DNA of 64,000 bases. Origin: Scatophagus argus. Its lineage: Eukaryota > Chordata > Actinopteri > Scatophagidae. The notes under the pieces were generated by a model. That model made no database searches. It was not told the origin of the DNA and saw only the letters and a list, made by a program, of their open reading frames with translations. Positions 27,432 through 40,138 of the stretch are shown piece by piece (the stretch's first letter is position 1; every line of letters begins with the position of its first letter). A program made the translations under genes and the position numbers. The DNA is taken from assembly GCF_020382885.2 (NCBI RefSeq), contig NC_058510.1, positions 168,501 through 232,500 of the forward strand. Reading direction: 5' to 3'.

Positions 27432-28765
27432 AAACTACACATCAACACACGTGTCACAGAGGGTTCATACTGCGTGTATTTGTAAATTGTTCTCTGGTAA
27501 TGTCTGATGAGTCTTTTGTAGCCTGTGGAGGACATCAACATCTGTGTGACAATAATATCCTCTGAGTTTTCGTCTAGCACCACCTTCAGGTGAACACGAC
27601 CAAACACCTACAGAACTGATGACATTCATACCAGCCTCAGCTGCACTTAATGCTAATTAGCTAATGTTAGCACGGTAACAAGCTAAACTAAGACTGTGAA
27701 CATGGTAACATTTTTGTGCATGTTAGCATTGTTAGCATTTAGTTGAAAGCACGTTGTATCCTAAATGACATTTCAGAACAGTCAATGGCAGCGGTAAACA
27801 AGTAGTCCTGTAAGTCTTGGTATGTTTTGGATCAGAACATAAAGGTCCCGCCAGGTGTGACCTTGACTCCACAACTGGTTTCCAGAGAGAAAATACTCCA
27901 TTCTGATTGGCTTGTGTTTAAAAAGGGTTTTTGCAGATCAGACTTGTGGGTAAAAGATGTTTTCAAGCTGCAGCAGCTCTCAGCTCGTCAGCCAACGCCT
28001 CACCTGTCTCTCACCTGCAAACTGGGTGAGCTGAGCACAGATAATCCTAAGCTATGTAATTCTATCCTTTCACCAACAATCACCTCATCCTGTCTTCTTA
28101 TCTTTCTATCTTCTTTTTTCTTCGTCTCTGCTGATCTACATCTCTGCTTTTTCACACGCACATCATTTCATCCCTCAGCCTCTTCTTTTTCTTCTTCTCC
28201 ACCAAATAAATCATCCCGTCTGCTGACATGAGATACCTTTCCAAACAACGACACATCCATCCCCCCATCCTTCTGTCTGCCCGTCCATCCCTCCATCCCC
28301 TTGCTCTGATGTGGCTCCGCACTAATGGATGTTTTCAATTTGATGCTACATGGTTGTGATTTACAACAGAGACACAGAGACACAGACAGCTTGAGGGAGA
28401 GACAGGAGATGGAGACACGATGTAAGGAAATAAAGTTTGCACGTGTTTACAAAAATTCTGACTTTACTTGTAACCATATTTGTACAACAGGGAACAGTTT
28501 GGGCGACAGAACGACACATTTGGAATTTACATACATAACTGTATTTCTGTGCAGGTATGAAATGTGTTGGCAAAATGTGTTTGGGGATGAAGAAGAGAGG
28601 AGGAAAAATAATCAGCTGTTTTAAAAAGGGAGAAATAGAGAAAAGAAAAAGAACATACAGGAAAGTTCACGTAGATGCACTTTTCTTCCTGAAGGTCTGG
28701 TCCAGCTTCTTAGCTTCCAGCTGATTATGTGATGAACTCTGTAGGGTTACAGATTATAGATTATA
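27432..28765. other. Gene-free spacer
   Basis: Contains long open frames without family resemblance and a CT/CCAT-rich stretch (28080-28310). No supported gene or mobile element. Confidence 0.45.
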
Positions 28766-29120
28766 TACTATATAGACAACTTTGTGGCAACAGTTTGTTG
28801 AAGGCCCTTTTCTATTCCAGCATGACTGTGCCCCAGTGCACAAAGCAAAGCTCCATAAAGACATGGTTGGATGAGTTTGGTGTGGAAGAACTTGACTGGC
28901 CCACACAGAGCCCTGACCTCAACCCCATCCAACACCTTTGGGATGAACTGGAACGGAGATTGTGAGCCAGGCCTTTTGGTCCAACATCAGTGTGTGACCT
29001 CACAAATGCTCTACTGCATGAATGGGCACAAATTCCCACAGAAACACTCCAACATGTTGTGGAAAGCCTTCACAGAAGAGTGGAAGCTGTTAGAGCTGCA
29101 AAGCTGTCTGTGTGTTTACA
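28766..29120 (+). mobile_element. Tc1-derived element, family B, 5'-deleted copy
   Basis: Starts with the terminal ACTATATAGACA, then jumps directly into ACTTTGTGGCAACAGTTTGT. It continues nearly identically to the copy at 25429-25942 through the same QHDCAPVHKAK and SPDLNPIQHLWDEL coding segment. Near identity implies recent spread. Confidence 0.85.
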
Positions 29121-30385
29121 ATGAGAACTGTTTCCTCCCTCTGACAGTTTGTCATCAGGTTTGTTCCTCATTTCAGTTGATAAAGAGCTACTGACGCATC
29201 TCTTAACTTAGCTCAGTGGCTACTAGGTGTCCTAACTGTGTGGAAACCAGTTTGTATCCTGACAGAAGGGCTTCAGCCCAACTGATCAGCTCAGTGAGGT
29301 AAGGATGCTGTGTGAGGTGACAGGTGCATGACAGGAACTCAGCCACTGTCAACAGCTCAGAGTGAACTCTGTACGCTCAGACATGCCAAACATGCTGATG
29401 TCGTTCAGTGTGACTTCACTTCCTGTGGACATCATCTGTCAGTGATGTCCATCAAAAATAAATGTCCATAAGAAAAAACTCAGTAGTCCAGTGATGTACA
29501 ACAACTTATATACAAATAAAAACAAACTAAAAACAAGCTGCAGCAGCCCACAGCTAACTCACTGGCCCCATGGAAACACTGGACTTCCTGTTTACATGTT
29601 TACCCGGTGCATTATGGGAACTGCAGTTCTTAAACTTAGAGAAGCATTATCTACTAAAAGGAAGTAAGATAAAGAATCATAGGTGTGTTGAAAAGCTGTG
29701 GGTATGCACACAGAGCCAGCTTGAAACTGTGGCTTGGAGGCAGTGGCTGGGGGGGGGGGGGGGGGGTACAGTACAGTAGAGGCACAGTGCTGGACTTTAA
29801 GATAATTCACAGGTTAAATTTTAATTTGACTGAATCCACTGCTTACATAAGTGTCAGTGACATTATAGTATTTCCAATATACCAAATGTCTCACGATGTG
29901 CTGACAAAAAGAGCTGCAGCTGGAGAAGAGGCAGAAGATGGATGGATGATGGAGGGTGGAGGGTGGCCCCTATAAACAAATAACTGCTGTAGAAAGAAAT
30001 GAAAATCATATCAGCTTCAAAGGCAAAAAAGCAAACCTTTGGAAACAAAGATGAAAGAATAGATAAAAACGATCAAACTAATACTCAGCATGTAATATCA
30101 GAGTGTATTTGTGTATATAAATGTCATGTTGTGTGCTGGTGTGTGTGGAGGTGGAGTGTGTTCATACTGAGTGTGTTTTCGTGAGAAGTCTTATCGGCTC
30201 AGGACGACTCATAGAAATGTACTGTCCTCTTAAAGAGGCATGACAGTGCCGGTCTGATCTCTATCTGCTCTGCTCAGAGCATCGCGCTCCGATAGCATCG
30301 CTCAGCTCCCTGGAAAATCAGGATATTTTTGTGACTCAAACGTTGATAAAAGTTTAGCAGCTGAGGATCGTTCTTTAAAGTGATG
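29121..30385. other. Gene-free spacer with a 16-nt G run
   Basis: No gene is recognised. A 16-nt poly-G run lies at 29751-29766 and an AT-rich segment follows. Confidence 0.45.
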
Positions 30386-30388
30386 TAC

Positions 30389-30650
30389 ACCATACAGACA
30401 AAAGTATTGGGACACAGCTCTTAATTATTGAATTCAGATATGGTATGGGGCTGTTTTTTTAGAGGCTGGGCTTGGCCCCTGACCTCAACCAGCCTCAAAC
30501 TCAAAAATTCCCACAGAAACACTGCAAAATCTTGTGTAAAGCCTTCCCAGAAGAGTGGAAGCTGTTATAGCTGCAAAGCTGTTCTATTATTATTTAGTCA
30601 TTAAAGTCCATTAGTGTAGTGATCAGATCTCCCAATATTTTTGTCTGTTT
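30389..30650 (+). mobile_element. Tc1-derived MITE, short family B relative
   Basis: Ends ACAGACAAAAGTATTGGGAC and the complementary CCAATATTTTTGTCTGT bound about 260 bp. The interior retains only scraps of the transposase 3' end (GAAGAGTGGAAGCTGTTATA). Confidence 0.75.
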
Positions 30651-30714
30651 CCGTCAGCAGAAACTTTTCCATAAAGTCCAGATTTTATCCGAATGTCCTG
30701 AGACAAACGAAAGG

Positions 30715-33155
30715 ACTGAATGTCTGATGTCGCCATTCAGCTAGACGGGCTCAACTTATTCCACGCCAACAGAAACGCTGCTCTGTGCGTTAAGACTCGT
30801 GGTGGTGGCTTATGTGTTTACACGGTGTAAGAACTTTGTGCGACACTACTGCTTGTCACTGCTGGAGTTTATCACCGTCAGATGTAGACCATTTTATTTA
30901 CTGCAGGAATTCACCACTGTGTTCATAGTCATTGTTTACATCCCCCACAGTGCTTATGCAAAGGATGTGATCTGCTGAATGCTCACTCTGATGAACTGTT
31001 TATTGCCTCCAGAGATATCAACCACGAACATGCTTGACCCTGTTTACACAAACATCCCGTGGAGCCCCGCTCCCACCTTGAACACTCAGACCACATCTCT
31101 GTCATGCTAATTCCAGCATACAGACCACTTGTCAAATGTGCCAAACCGGTTCTTAAAACCTGGCCAGCAGGAGCCATCTCTGCTGTCCAGTGACGTTGTT
31201 GTTCAGGGAGGCTGCAACCAGTGGCGATTCTATTGACTTTGAGGAATACACAATGGCAGTAAGCAGCAGTTCATCACCACACGCCCCAATCAAAAGCCGT
31301 GGATGACTGCTAAGGTGCATGTGCTACTAAAGATCAGAAACTCAGCCTTCAGAGATGGGACTGGAACTGAGATGAGGCAGGACAGTCTTAAGAGCAGCAA
31401 GGGCTAAACTGTCCCGGGCCATCAGAGTGGCAAAGCGCACATACACCCAGAGAATCCACAGCCACTTCCAGGAAAGCAGTGACAGTTGGCGTATGCGGCA
31501 GGTCATCCAGGCAATCACTAAACTACATAATGACTCCACCTGCCTGTGACACTGATGCCTCCCTTTAGGATGTGCTGAATTACTTTTATGCATGGTTGGA
31601 GGCACAGAATGATACGGCAATGAGGAACCCACCCCCCCAGCAACTAGGTGCTCCATCTTTCCACAGCTGGTGTGAGAAAAACTCTATGCAGGGTTAACTC
31701 TTGGAAGGCTGCTGGACCAGACAACATTCCTGGCAAAGTGCTTAGGGGATGCAGAGACCAGCTAGCAGATGGTTCACTGACATCTTCAACATCTCCCAAT
31801 GCCATCGTTCCCACATGCTTAAAAACCACTACCGTCACTTCTGCGCCAAAGAAGTCCCCCGTGTCCTGCCTCAATGACTACTATCCCGTCACTCATCATC
31901 ATGAAGTGCTATGAGAGGCTTGTCATGAGGCATATCAAGACCCGGCTGCCACCATCACTGGACCCCCGACAGTTTGCATATCATTCCAATCGCTTCACAG
32001 ATGTTGCCATTGCCATCACCATCCATCTGATCCTTACCCACCTGGACAATAAGGACACATATGTGCAATTGCTGTTCACTGACTTCAGCTCAGCATTCAA
32101 CACAATCATTCCTCAACACCTGACTGGAAAGCTGAGCCGCCTGGGTCTAAACTACTCCATCTGCAACTGGATCCTGGATTTCCTGACCGGGAGACCTCAG
32201 GTAGTCCCAATTGGAAATCGCATCTCCAACACCACCATACTGAGCACATAGGGCCCCACAGGGCTGTATGCTCAGCCCCCTAGTGTTCACTCTGTTGATT
32301 CATGAATGTGCAGCAAAGCACAGCTCGAACCACATCATCAAGTTTGCTAATGACACAGCCATGGTGGGTCTCATCAGCAAGAATGACTAGGCAGCTTACA
32401 ATGAGCAGATGAAACTGCTAACATCCTGGTACAGATCCAACAAGCTGTGTCTGAACATAGACAAAACTAAAGAGATGGGCGTTAACTTCAGAAGAGAGTG
32501 GGGAGACCACGACCATCAACAGATCCTCGGTGGAGATTGTGAAGAACATCATGTTCCTTGGTGTTCACCTGGCAGAGTACCTCACTTAGTCCCTCAACAT
32601 CAGCTCCATTATCAGGAGAGCCCAACAGCATCTCTACTTCCTCAGAAGGCTGAGGCTTCCACCCCCCCATCCTGACCACCTTCTACAGAGAGACTATAGA
32701 TAGCATCCTGAGCAGCTGCATCACTGCCTGGTCTGGGAACTGCAGCATTCAGGACCTCAACTCCCTGCAGAGGATAGTGATAGCGAGGACAGCTGAGGAT
32801 CATCAGAGTCTCCGTCCCCTCCATGACAGACATTAACACCACACGGTGCATCCGCAATGCCAGCAGGATTGTGTATGACACCACACACCCAGCACACTCG
32901 CTCTTCAACCTCCTGCAGTCTGGGAAGAGGTACCAGAGCATTTAGACCCTCACATCCAGACTCTGCAACAGTTTCTGTCTCCAAGCCATCAGACTCCTCA
33001 ACTCCACACACTCCACTCAAACACACACACAATCAAAAACTTAACAGCATACCACTCACTTTAATTCCCATGGAGGAACGTTGTTTCATTGCTCTGTGTA
33101 CCACACATACATGGTTGTAATGACAAAGAAAAACTTCTTGTATCCTAGTATCCTT
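30715..33155 (+). pseudogene. Decayed non-LTR retrotransposon (Rex1/CR1-like) with endonuclease and RT remnants
   Basis: A plus-strand APE-endonuclease remnant (about 30740-31170) precedes reverse-transcriptase pieces: [53 protein letters not shown] (RT motif A), [15 protein letters not shown], then GAPQGCMLSPLVF and FANDTAMVGL (the normal FADD box reads FAND). Stops and frameshifts separate the pieces. The 3' end carries the usual tail region and ends in TTGTATCCTAGTATCCTTGT. Clade is assigned from motifs only. Confidence 0.8.
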
Positions 33156-33485
33156 GTATTGCAATTGCAGTATTACTGCAGTACACTGTAGTTGAAGTAT
33201 ATTAGTGTCTGACTGTAGTTCAGGTTCACTTTTTAGAAACATTACTTCCTGTTTGTCCAATGCTGATGACACCGTACCTTGGGTCAAACTAAATCAATCA
33301 TGTGTCAGCTCATCAGCACCTCTTCACAGTCAATCAGGTGTCGTGGTCCTTCTGAAAGCCACCAAACATCACCTGACCTCTGGTTGTTTATTTGGATCCA
33401 AACCAGTCGTACCTGTTGCCTTTTAATCTGTGTTTGTCCTCTATCTGTTCTCTGCTTCATCTCTTCTTTATCTCATCTTCATCTC
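33156..33485. other. Spacer with a long pyrimidine tract
   Basis: Ends in about 60 nt of CT-rich DNA that looks like a branch/acceptor region for the doubtful exon that follows. Otherwise nothing is recognised. Confidence 0.4.
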
Positions 33486-33504
33486 TTCATCATCTCACTG
33501 TCAG

Positions 33505-33664
33505 GACTCGTACAAACATCACGTAGGCATGAAGACCGTCATGGCTGCCGGCAGCAGCAACAGCAGCAATATGCTGGTAGCTTTGATGTGTCTTCAAAAC
33601 AAACCGACGCTATGGAACAAATGGATGAGATGAGCCACAATGCTGCCAACGCTAACATAAACTA
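33505..33664 (+). other. Doubtful terminal exon with poly-Gln
   Basis: A strong acceptor (CTCACTGTCAG) precedes an open segment. One frame contains six glutamines, then YAGSFDVSSKQTDAMEQMDE and a stop at 33664. A second frame is open for 40 codons. I find no upstream exon to join and do not recognise the peptide. It may be a real 3' exon of an unlocated gene or chance. Confidence 0.2.
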
Positions 33665-33665
33665 G

Positions 33666-33905
33666 ACAGTGGCAACAGAGGCAACAGAGGAGACAGAGGC
33701 AACAGAGACAACTATAGAGGCAACAGAGGCAACAGAAGAGACAGGCAACAGAGACAACACTGTCAACAGAGGAGACAGAAATGACAAAGACAACAGAGGC
33801 AGCATACCACTTCCAGGCTCAGGTAACAGACCAGGACAAGGACCAGGTAAGAGACCAGGACCAGGCTCTGGTAACAGACCAGTTCCAGGTCCACAGGTGA
33901 CAATG
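33666..33905 (+). repeat. GGCAACAGA nonamer minisatellite
   Basis: Units of GGCAACAGA and GGAGACAGA in tandem (33669-33800), then a CCAGGAC/CCAGGTC repeat to about 33900. One frame reads Thr/Glu-rich, another reads Gly-Asn-Arg repeats. It directly follows the doubtful exon. Confidence 0.75.
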
Positions 33906-34019
33906 GATCAGTGACAGGTCCAAAAACAGGTCCTGGTCTGTTTTAAGCATGTTTGTTGAGGAATGAAGGAATCTCAGAACAGACTGAGGTGAGGATCAGC
34001 TCCAGGTTCAAACCATCAG

Positions 34020-34397
34020 GCATCCATCCATCCATTTTCTATACCGCTTATCCGTCAGGGTCGCGGGGGAGCTGGAGCCTATCCCAGCTGACTACGGGCG
34101 AGAGGCGGGGTTCACCCTGGACTGGTCGCCAGTCAATCGCAGGGCCAACACACAAAGACAAACAACCACACACTCTCACACTCACACCTAGGGGGCAATG
34201 TAGAGTAGCCAATTAACCTAATGTGCATGTTTTTGGTATTGTGGGAGGAAGCTGGAGAACCCGGAGAAAACCCACGCAGGCACAGGGAGAACATGCAAAC
34301 TCCACATAGAAGGGCCCAGTCCGGTCCCAGTCCGGGAACCTGGAACCCTCTTGCTATGAGGCGACAGTGCTATCCACTGCATCACCGTGCCGCCCCC
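34020..34397 (-). mobile_element. SINE-like repeat, family A, full copy with target duplication
   Basis: Very close to the 5550-5915 copy and same orientation. It is flanked by an exact 8-bp direct repeat ACCATCAG (34012-34019 and 34398-34405). Confidence 0.85.
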
Positions 34398-34405
34398 ACC
34401 ATCAG

Positions 34406-35978
34406 ACAGTGACAATGAAATAATTGAGCTGATTTAAGAATGAACATACAAATAAAGTCCAATATCAAGTCCAGGAGTAGGGCCAGTGTGATGTCTGTGA
34501 GTGTCTGCTGTGTGCAAGGAGCGGCAGCTGTTTCTTCTTCTGCTGTTTTGACAGAACAGGAAGTGTTTGTGGTTGAGTGAAGAAGAATGAAGTTTATCTT
34601 TAAAGAGACGAGAACCAGACTGACAGGACGAGTCTAGACCTGAGAGACACATGCAGAGAGATAGAGAGAAAGATCAGATAATGTTCAAGTCACGTCGATG
34701 AACCAAAACCTGCCTCAGTTACTCACACACATACAACAAGGGTCAACAAAGGGTTAATAAAGGGCTGACGAACATGAACTTCATTGGCAAAAGTCTGAAG
34801 TAAAAAATTCAACCCCCAGACTAGTCCAGATCAGCTCAGTCTCATCAAGACACTGAAACTGAAACATCTAATAAAAGCCATCTAACAAAGTCTGGTTTAA
34901 ACTGATAATCTGTTCCTCTTCTGTAGTCTAATTTTCCAGCAGCAGCAGCGGAAGAAGAAGAAATAGGTTTTATTTGGTTTCAGTAACAAACAGATTAAAA
35001 GATTAAATCCAGATTTAGTAAACAGAGATGGAAACATTTGAGAGATTAAATTGAAGAGGCCATGAGGGACACACACACACACACACACACATACAGCTAA
35101 TCTATTTCCTCCTGTTTCCAGTCTTTATGCTAAGCAAAGCTAGCTGTTTCCTGTGGATGCAGGAGTCCTTGTCTAGGAGTCGGGGGAGGAGGGGAGAGGA
35201 GTTGACAATGAGAGGAGGAAGGCAGCACTGGGGACAGCCTGCACACAGAAAACCATAATCTGGAGTCTGTCTGTGTCTGTGCAGTAGTGATTAGGGGGTG
35301 GAGCCGCAGTAACAAAAAAAATGAACACTTGAACAAACATCAGTGTGATAAGAACTGCCTAACATGACAGAAACCATCTTTGGGAAAAAATTATCTAACG
35401 TGTACTTTGAGTTTTTAGTTTGGCTCAGGTCCCATCTGCTAACATGGAGAGGGAGGGGCTTATGAGCTGTACTGCAGCCAGCCACCAGGGGGATTGGCCT
35501 TCTGCAGCTCTCATGTCGGCCATCTTTATATCCAGTCATTGTTTCAGACCTGATGAGGAAACAGTCACATGACTCATCTTTAGGAGGAAGTGATGAAGCA
35601 GGAAAAATAAACTGTTCATCTTCTAATCAGACTGAGATCTCTGACTCACCTGTTTATCTGTCTGACTGTCTGTCTCTTTACCTGTCTGTCCTACCTTACC
35701 TTTGTGACTGTACAGACAGGTCAGGTGTAGTAGCTCCTTTTAAAGTAATGGTCTGTCTTTGTACCTGTCTGTCTGAACACTGTTAATGTTACCATAATTC
35801 CATCAGAGTAAACAGTGATGAAGTGACAACTTGCTCATCACAGTCCAGGTGTCAGGCTCAAGTGAGTCGCTGTGTCACATGATGGATGCTGTTTCTCTGT
35901 CCTCTTCAGTGATCCGCAGCAGGAATGTCAGCTACGCTAACTACGCTAACAGGAGGAGCACAGCTCCTCTGTGGCTCA

Positions 35979-36020
<42 letters not shown>

Positions 36021-37190
36021 CTCTCTCTCTCAGACCCGTGATCACATGACTGTCCTCAGCACCTGATTCTCATCAGTCCAGTATCTCATAAGTATCTTTC
36101 CTCTCTCGTTTTTCATACCGAAACCCCTGACACAAATAAAATTACATAAAATGACAAGGCCTGAGGGTAGCCAACCAATCACAGCACTTCGCTCACTGAG
36201 TCACTGAGATTCACTCATTATGAAGACATAAAAGTGTTTGTAGTCTTTCTTCTCCTGTGGCAGTAAACAGCAGTACAGTAAACAGTGTCTATACATACTG
36301 ATACTGCATCTTGTCATTTACAGTTTTTTATTTAGTCCAAACAAAAGGAATTTCTAAACAAAAACAATAACGTGCATACACACATTCCACATAATGTGTT
36401 CATTCACACAATCAAAAGAAAATGATTCCTTCAGCCAAATTAATTTGCTGTACTTCAAAACTTTCAGATATAAAATTTCTGAAATGACTGTCAAAAAAGA
36501 CTGAATGCTTAAATAGATGGATGGAATTGCTGAGTCAGAGCTGTCTGATCAGAATTACCTGATCATGTTATCTGATGATGTCATCAGGTGACGTTTGAAG
36601 ACATCCCTTTGATCTGATAATCAGCTCTCTCATTATCTGACTGTTAGTAAATAACAAGGAGGATGAATGGGGGTGAGACAGCAACATGGGGGCATAAAAA
36701 ATCCTGTTAGAACCAGAGAAGAAGATGCAACACCGTTAGAACTACAGAAGAAGAGCTGTGGACACTAAGCATTAAATAAAACTAATTATTACAAACAAAA
36801 TGAAGCAATTAGCTTTATGAATACAACATGGGATTGATGACTTCCTGTTCCATGTCTTTCTGTCCCCTGTCATCTTGTCTTGTCCCCTGACCGTCCACAT
36901 GGCGGACATGTTGGTGCTGGGACAGATAGTTTGTTGTGTTGCTGGAGTTAATGAGTCAATGAAAGCACACAACAAGCAGAGAGTGTTTGATCCAAACAGC
37001 TCAGGCCAGTCTCGCTCTCTCTCTCTCACACACACACACACTGGTAACCTGATAGCGTCCCACACACCTGGAAGCTCACCTGTACCTGTCCTGTTAGCTG
37101 TAAACACAGAGCTGCCACAGGAACTCATCCATCACTTTCTCCTGCAGTCGGAACAACAACCTGACTGGTTGATCTAATGAACTGATTGGT
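34406..37190. other. Gene-free spacer
   Basis: CA microsatellites at about 35069-35092 and 35984-36012 and a CT/CA run at about 37015-37040. An exon-like stretch after CCTCTTCAG at about 35910 could not be tied to any protein family. Confidence 0.45.
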
Positions 37191-37262
37191 TGATAAGATA
37201 AGATAAGATAAGAATTTTATTGATTCCGCAGGAAATTGTTGTGCCAGGGTTGCAATACAAAG
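37190..37262 (-). mobile_element. LINE 3' tail with GATAA repeats
   Basis: Five AGATA/GATAAGATAA units precede TTTTATTGATTCCGCAGGAAATTG, the 3' end of a CR1/Rex-type LINE. It is a 5'-truncated insertion with no coding DNA. Confidence 0.65.
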
Positions 37263-39430
37263 AGGTAAACAAAAGTATCAAGCCATCACAGAAAATATAA
37301 AATAACAGGTTAGTATAAAAAATAACTGAGTACTATAAAAAAAAAAACAGAGTATATACATGACATAGATAATGTTGATAATGCTACTCCCATGGTGCAT
37401 CACTGCTTTCAAAACCTTTTCTTCTTCAGAAACATGTCAGCAGTCAGAAGATTTTGTGTTTTATAACGTTGTCTTCTTCAGTTTTATCATTCAGGCTGAT
37501 TTTTTCTTTCACACTCTTCTGTTGTGTTGTGATAACTGCAGACAGACTTTTATTTCATTCATTTGTTCATGGACTCACATGTAGATTCAGAAAGTATTGC
37601 TGGTGTAGAAAAGATGTGGAAGATGATTTTAGTAATTACTACACTACTGTGTTAAACATTTCTGCCTGCTGTTGCTGTGTGAAACTCAGCCAAATTCATG
37701 TTGCTGCACTGCGTTTAACACTGAAGTGATGATTGGACCTTTACTTTCAACAGTTTCACGAACTGTGGTATTAGTACTTTACTGAAGTAAAAGTACTTCT
37801 TCCACCACTGCAGACTTGACTGAGAGAAGATTTTTTTACAGCTTTAATACTTTGAATGTCTGACAAAAAGGACAGAAGGAGCAGCAGATGAAAAGGTGGG
37901 GAGGAGGTGAGCAGGTGGGGTTTAACCACTGAGACACAACAAGAGAGCATTAGGAAGACAGGGAGAATATGGAGGAGCTCGAAGATGAAAGGAGAGCAGA
38001 GAGGAGGAGGAAACAAGAGGAGACGTTAACAAGCCAACAGGCTGCATGTTCAGCTGTCCACATACTTTTGGCCATTACTGAATGTGCTTTGATGAGGTTT
38101 CCAGATATTTTGATTGTGTGTCCATATACCTTTGGCCATGTTGTGCTTGTACTGATTCCCTCCCAAACCAAACGGCAGAGACAAAAAGACCAAAACGGTT
38201 TGGTCGGTTTCACCTGTTGTTTTCTTCTTCCTCTTCTTCTTTTTCTTCATATTATTGTTATGAAATGTCGCTGCAGATGGGGCCCACTGGTCCAAGCCCC
38301 CCCCCCCCACCTCTGGCTGAGATGAAAGGAGCAAACTGATGGAGGTGAAGAGTCGACACCAGCTGCTTCCTCTGATTTAACGTCACTAAAATCACTCAGA
38401 CATGCAGCTCACACAGAGTCTTCATCTTCTTCTTCGCTCTTTTTGTGCTGTGCATCACAGAAGTGGTGGAAAAGTAAATTTATTCAAGTACTGTACATCA
38501 CTACAGTTTGGAGGTACTTTTACTTGAGTATTCAGTACTCCCTTGTGTAAAAATACATGAAACACCTGGTGGTTTGATTGTCTTTTTTAAAAAATTATAT
38601 AATACAAAGATTTGTTCATTCTATCAGGCTGTACAAACACATCAATCAGTCGATTAGTGGAGAAAATGAATGATTAGTTACAGTGAAGTGTTCTTCTCTG
38701 TGGAACCAGAACTGGTTCCTTTACGGTGTCACCCTGGAGAACCTTTTCTGGTTCCAATTAAAGTTTGTGTTCAGGGTGGAACAGACAAGAAGATCCTCTA
38801 GAGTCTACGTTGTCTCTTCTGAAAGTCGTCCTTGAACACCCCTCGGGTTCATTTCTGCAAACAAGGAAAAAAAAAATTAGATTTAAATTTTTTTTCTTAT
38901 TTTACTATGAAAACTTTATTTCTGAAGAACTGACTGGTTGTCTCTGAGACTTCTGTCTGTTTTTCTCTTTCGATGTGTAATTCTTTTCATCCGATTGTCA
39001 ATGCAGCAGCGCCATCTGCTGTTCAAACTAACAAACTACCAGCTGAAGTTTCAGCATGTCGACTGCTGTGTGGCTCTGAGCTGCTGTCTGGACACTTTAA
39101 TCAATCCAGTCTGACAAACTAAAAGAAAACTATCAACTTTTATTTTCACTAACAACCTCCCAGATTCACATGCAAGCATTGGACAGGATCATCACATTGT
39201 CATTATTTTCATCTCTGGTAACTCATAATAACTAATATTGTCAGTGTCACCAAGGATGAACCTCAGTCACATGGAAAACTAATGACCCTTAAGCCTCTTT
39301 CTTTTTTTCTGTCCTCACTTCTCTGTTAACATACTCGATCCTTTGCAGTGAGGATCCGCTGAGTCAGGGTTATAATCTGAGACAAGTGACTACAGCTGAC
39401 GGAGAAACTACAGAGGGTCAGCTTACGTCT
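37263..39430. other. Gene-free spacer
   Basis: No supported gene. A CT-rich tract followed by CTGCAG and a Pro-rich 20-codon frame (38277-38339) looks like a splice acceptor plus short exon, but has no partner exons. Confidence 0.4.
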
Positions 39431-39439
39431 CATGACTTC

Positions 39440-39895
39440 AAGTCCAAGTGGACACCATCATCACCACCTGCTCCCCAAGTGGCGTGAGGGACAATTTCTA
39501 CATCCAGCTTGACGACATCCTGTCCCCTGGTCCCTACAAGGACAAGTACAATTTCTTTGGAGATTTTAATCAGTTTAAGTTGGGAAAGTCCAACCAACAG
39601 TCCAAAGCTCAGCATTCAGAGGATTCAGATCATTCAGAGGAAAAGCAGCAAATCTTCACATCTGAGAAATTGCAACCAGCACATGTTTTTACAGGAGCAA
39701 TCACTGGGAATAAATGAGGAAGTGAATCAAACGTGGCTCAGACGGGCATACGGGCAGGAGCTCAACACTGCAGCTGAACATCATAAAGGAGTAAAGACTG
39801 CAGTGTGGTGGAAGAGCATTGTTTGGTTACTGGGGGAGTCTGGTTACTACATTTCCCCTTGGGGATCAATAAAGTCTCATCTTATCCATCTCTTT
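39440..39895 (+). other. Unidentified coding-like fragment ending in a LINE-type tail
   Basis: A plus-strand frame reads VRDNFYIQLDDILSPGPYKD then YNFFGDFNQFKLGK, with protein-like composition, from about 39448 to 39717. Downstream, GGGGATCAATAAAGTCTCATC is the typical CR1/Rex LINE tail (about 39868-39890). It is probably the 3' part of an old LINE, but I cannot place the peptide. Confidence 0.3.
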
Positions 39896-40138
39896 GATCA
39901 GAACCAAACTGATGAGAAATGTGTGACAGTGTGTGACGTGTGTAAAGCTCAGAGAAGAAGAAAAAGTGAATGAGGAAAGTCGGTTGGTTCAGAAAGAAGA
40001 AAACGTGAGTGTCAACAACTTTATTATCAGAGCTGCAAGCACTCGCTGCCGGGGCCTTGACTTCATTATGCTCCATTGTCTTTAATTCTGTCTTAACGCC
40101 TTGGTTTCTTTGCCAATTATTCCCGTGCCAGTGTCACC

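Noticed and set aside
27134..27607. A 157-codon minus-strand frame
   Set aside because: It runs through the family A repeat and its GT microsatellite, so the frame is a by-product of the repeat.
27827..28231. A 134-codon plus-strand frame
   Set aside because: No family resemblance, low-complexity Ser/Phe-rich tail, no splice context and no codon bias signal. Probably chance.
33669..33914. A Thr/Glu-rich 82-codon protein
   Set aside because: Entirely built from a 9-bp minisatellite. No start context or splice support.
35905..35995. Exon-like stretch after CCTCTTCAG
   Set aside because: The peptide matches no family I know, and it runs into a CA microsatellite with no partner exon.
37969..38339. 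Glu/Arg-rich short frame and a Pro-rich 20-codon frame after CTGCAG
   Set aside because: Acceptor-like context is present but there is no upstream exon, donor or homology. A poly-C run explains the prolines.
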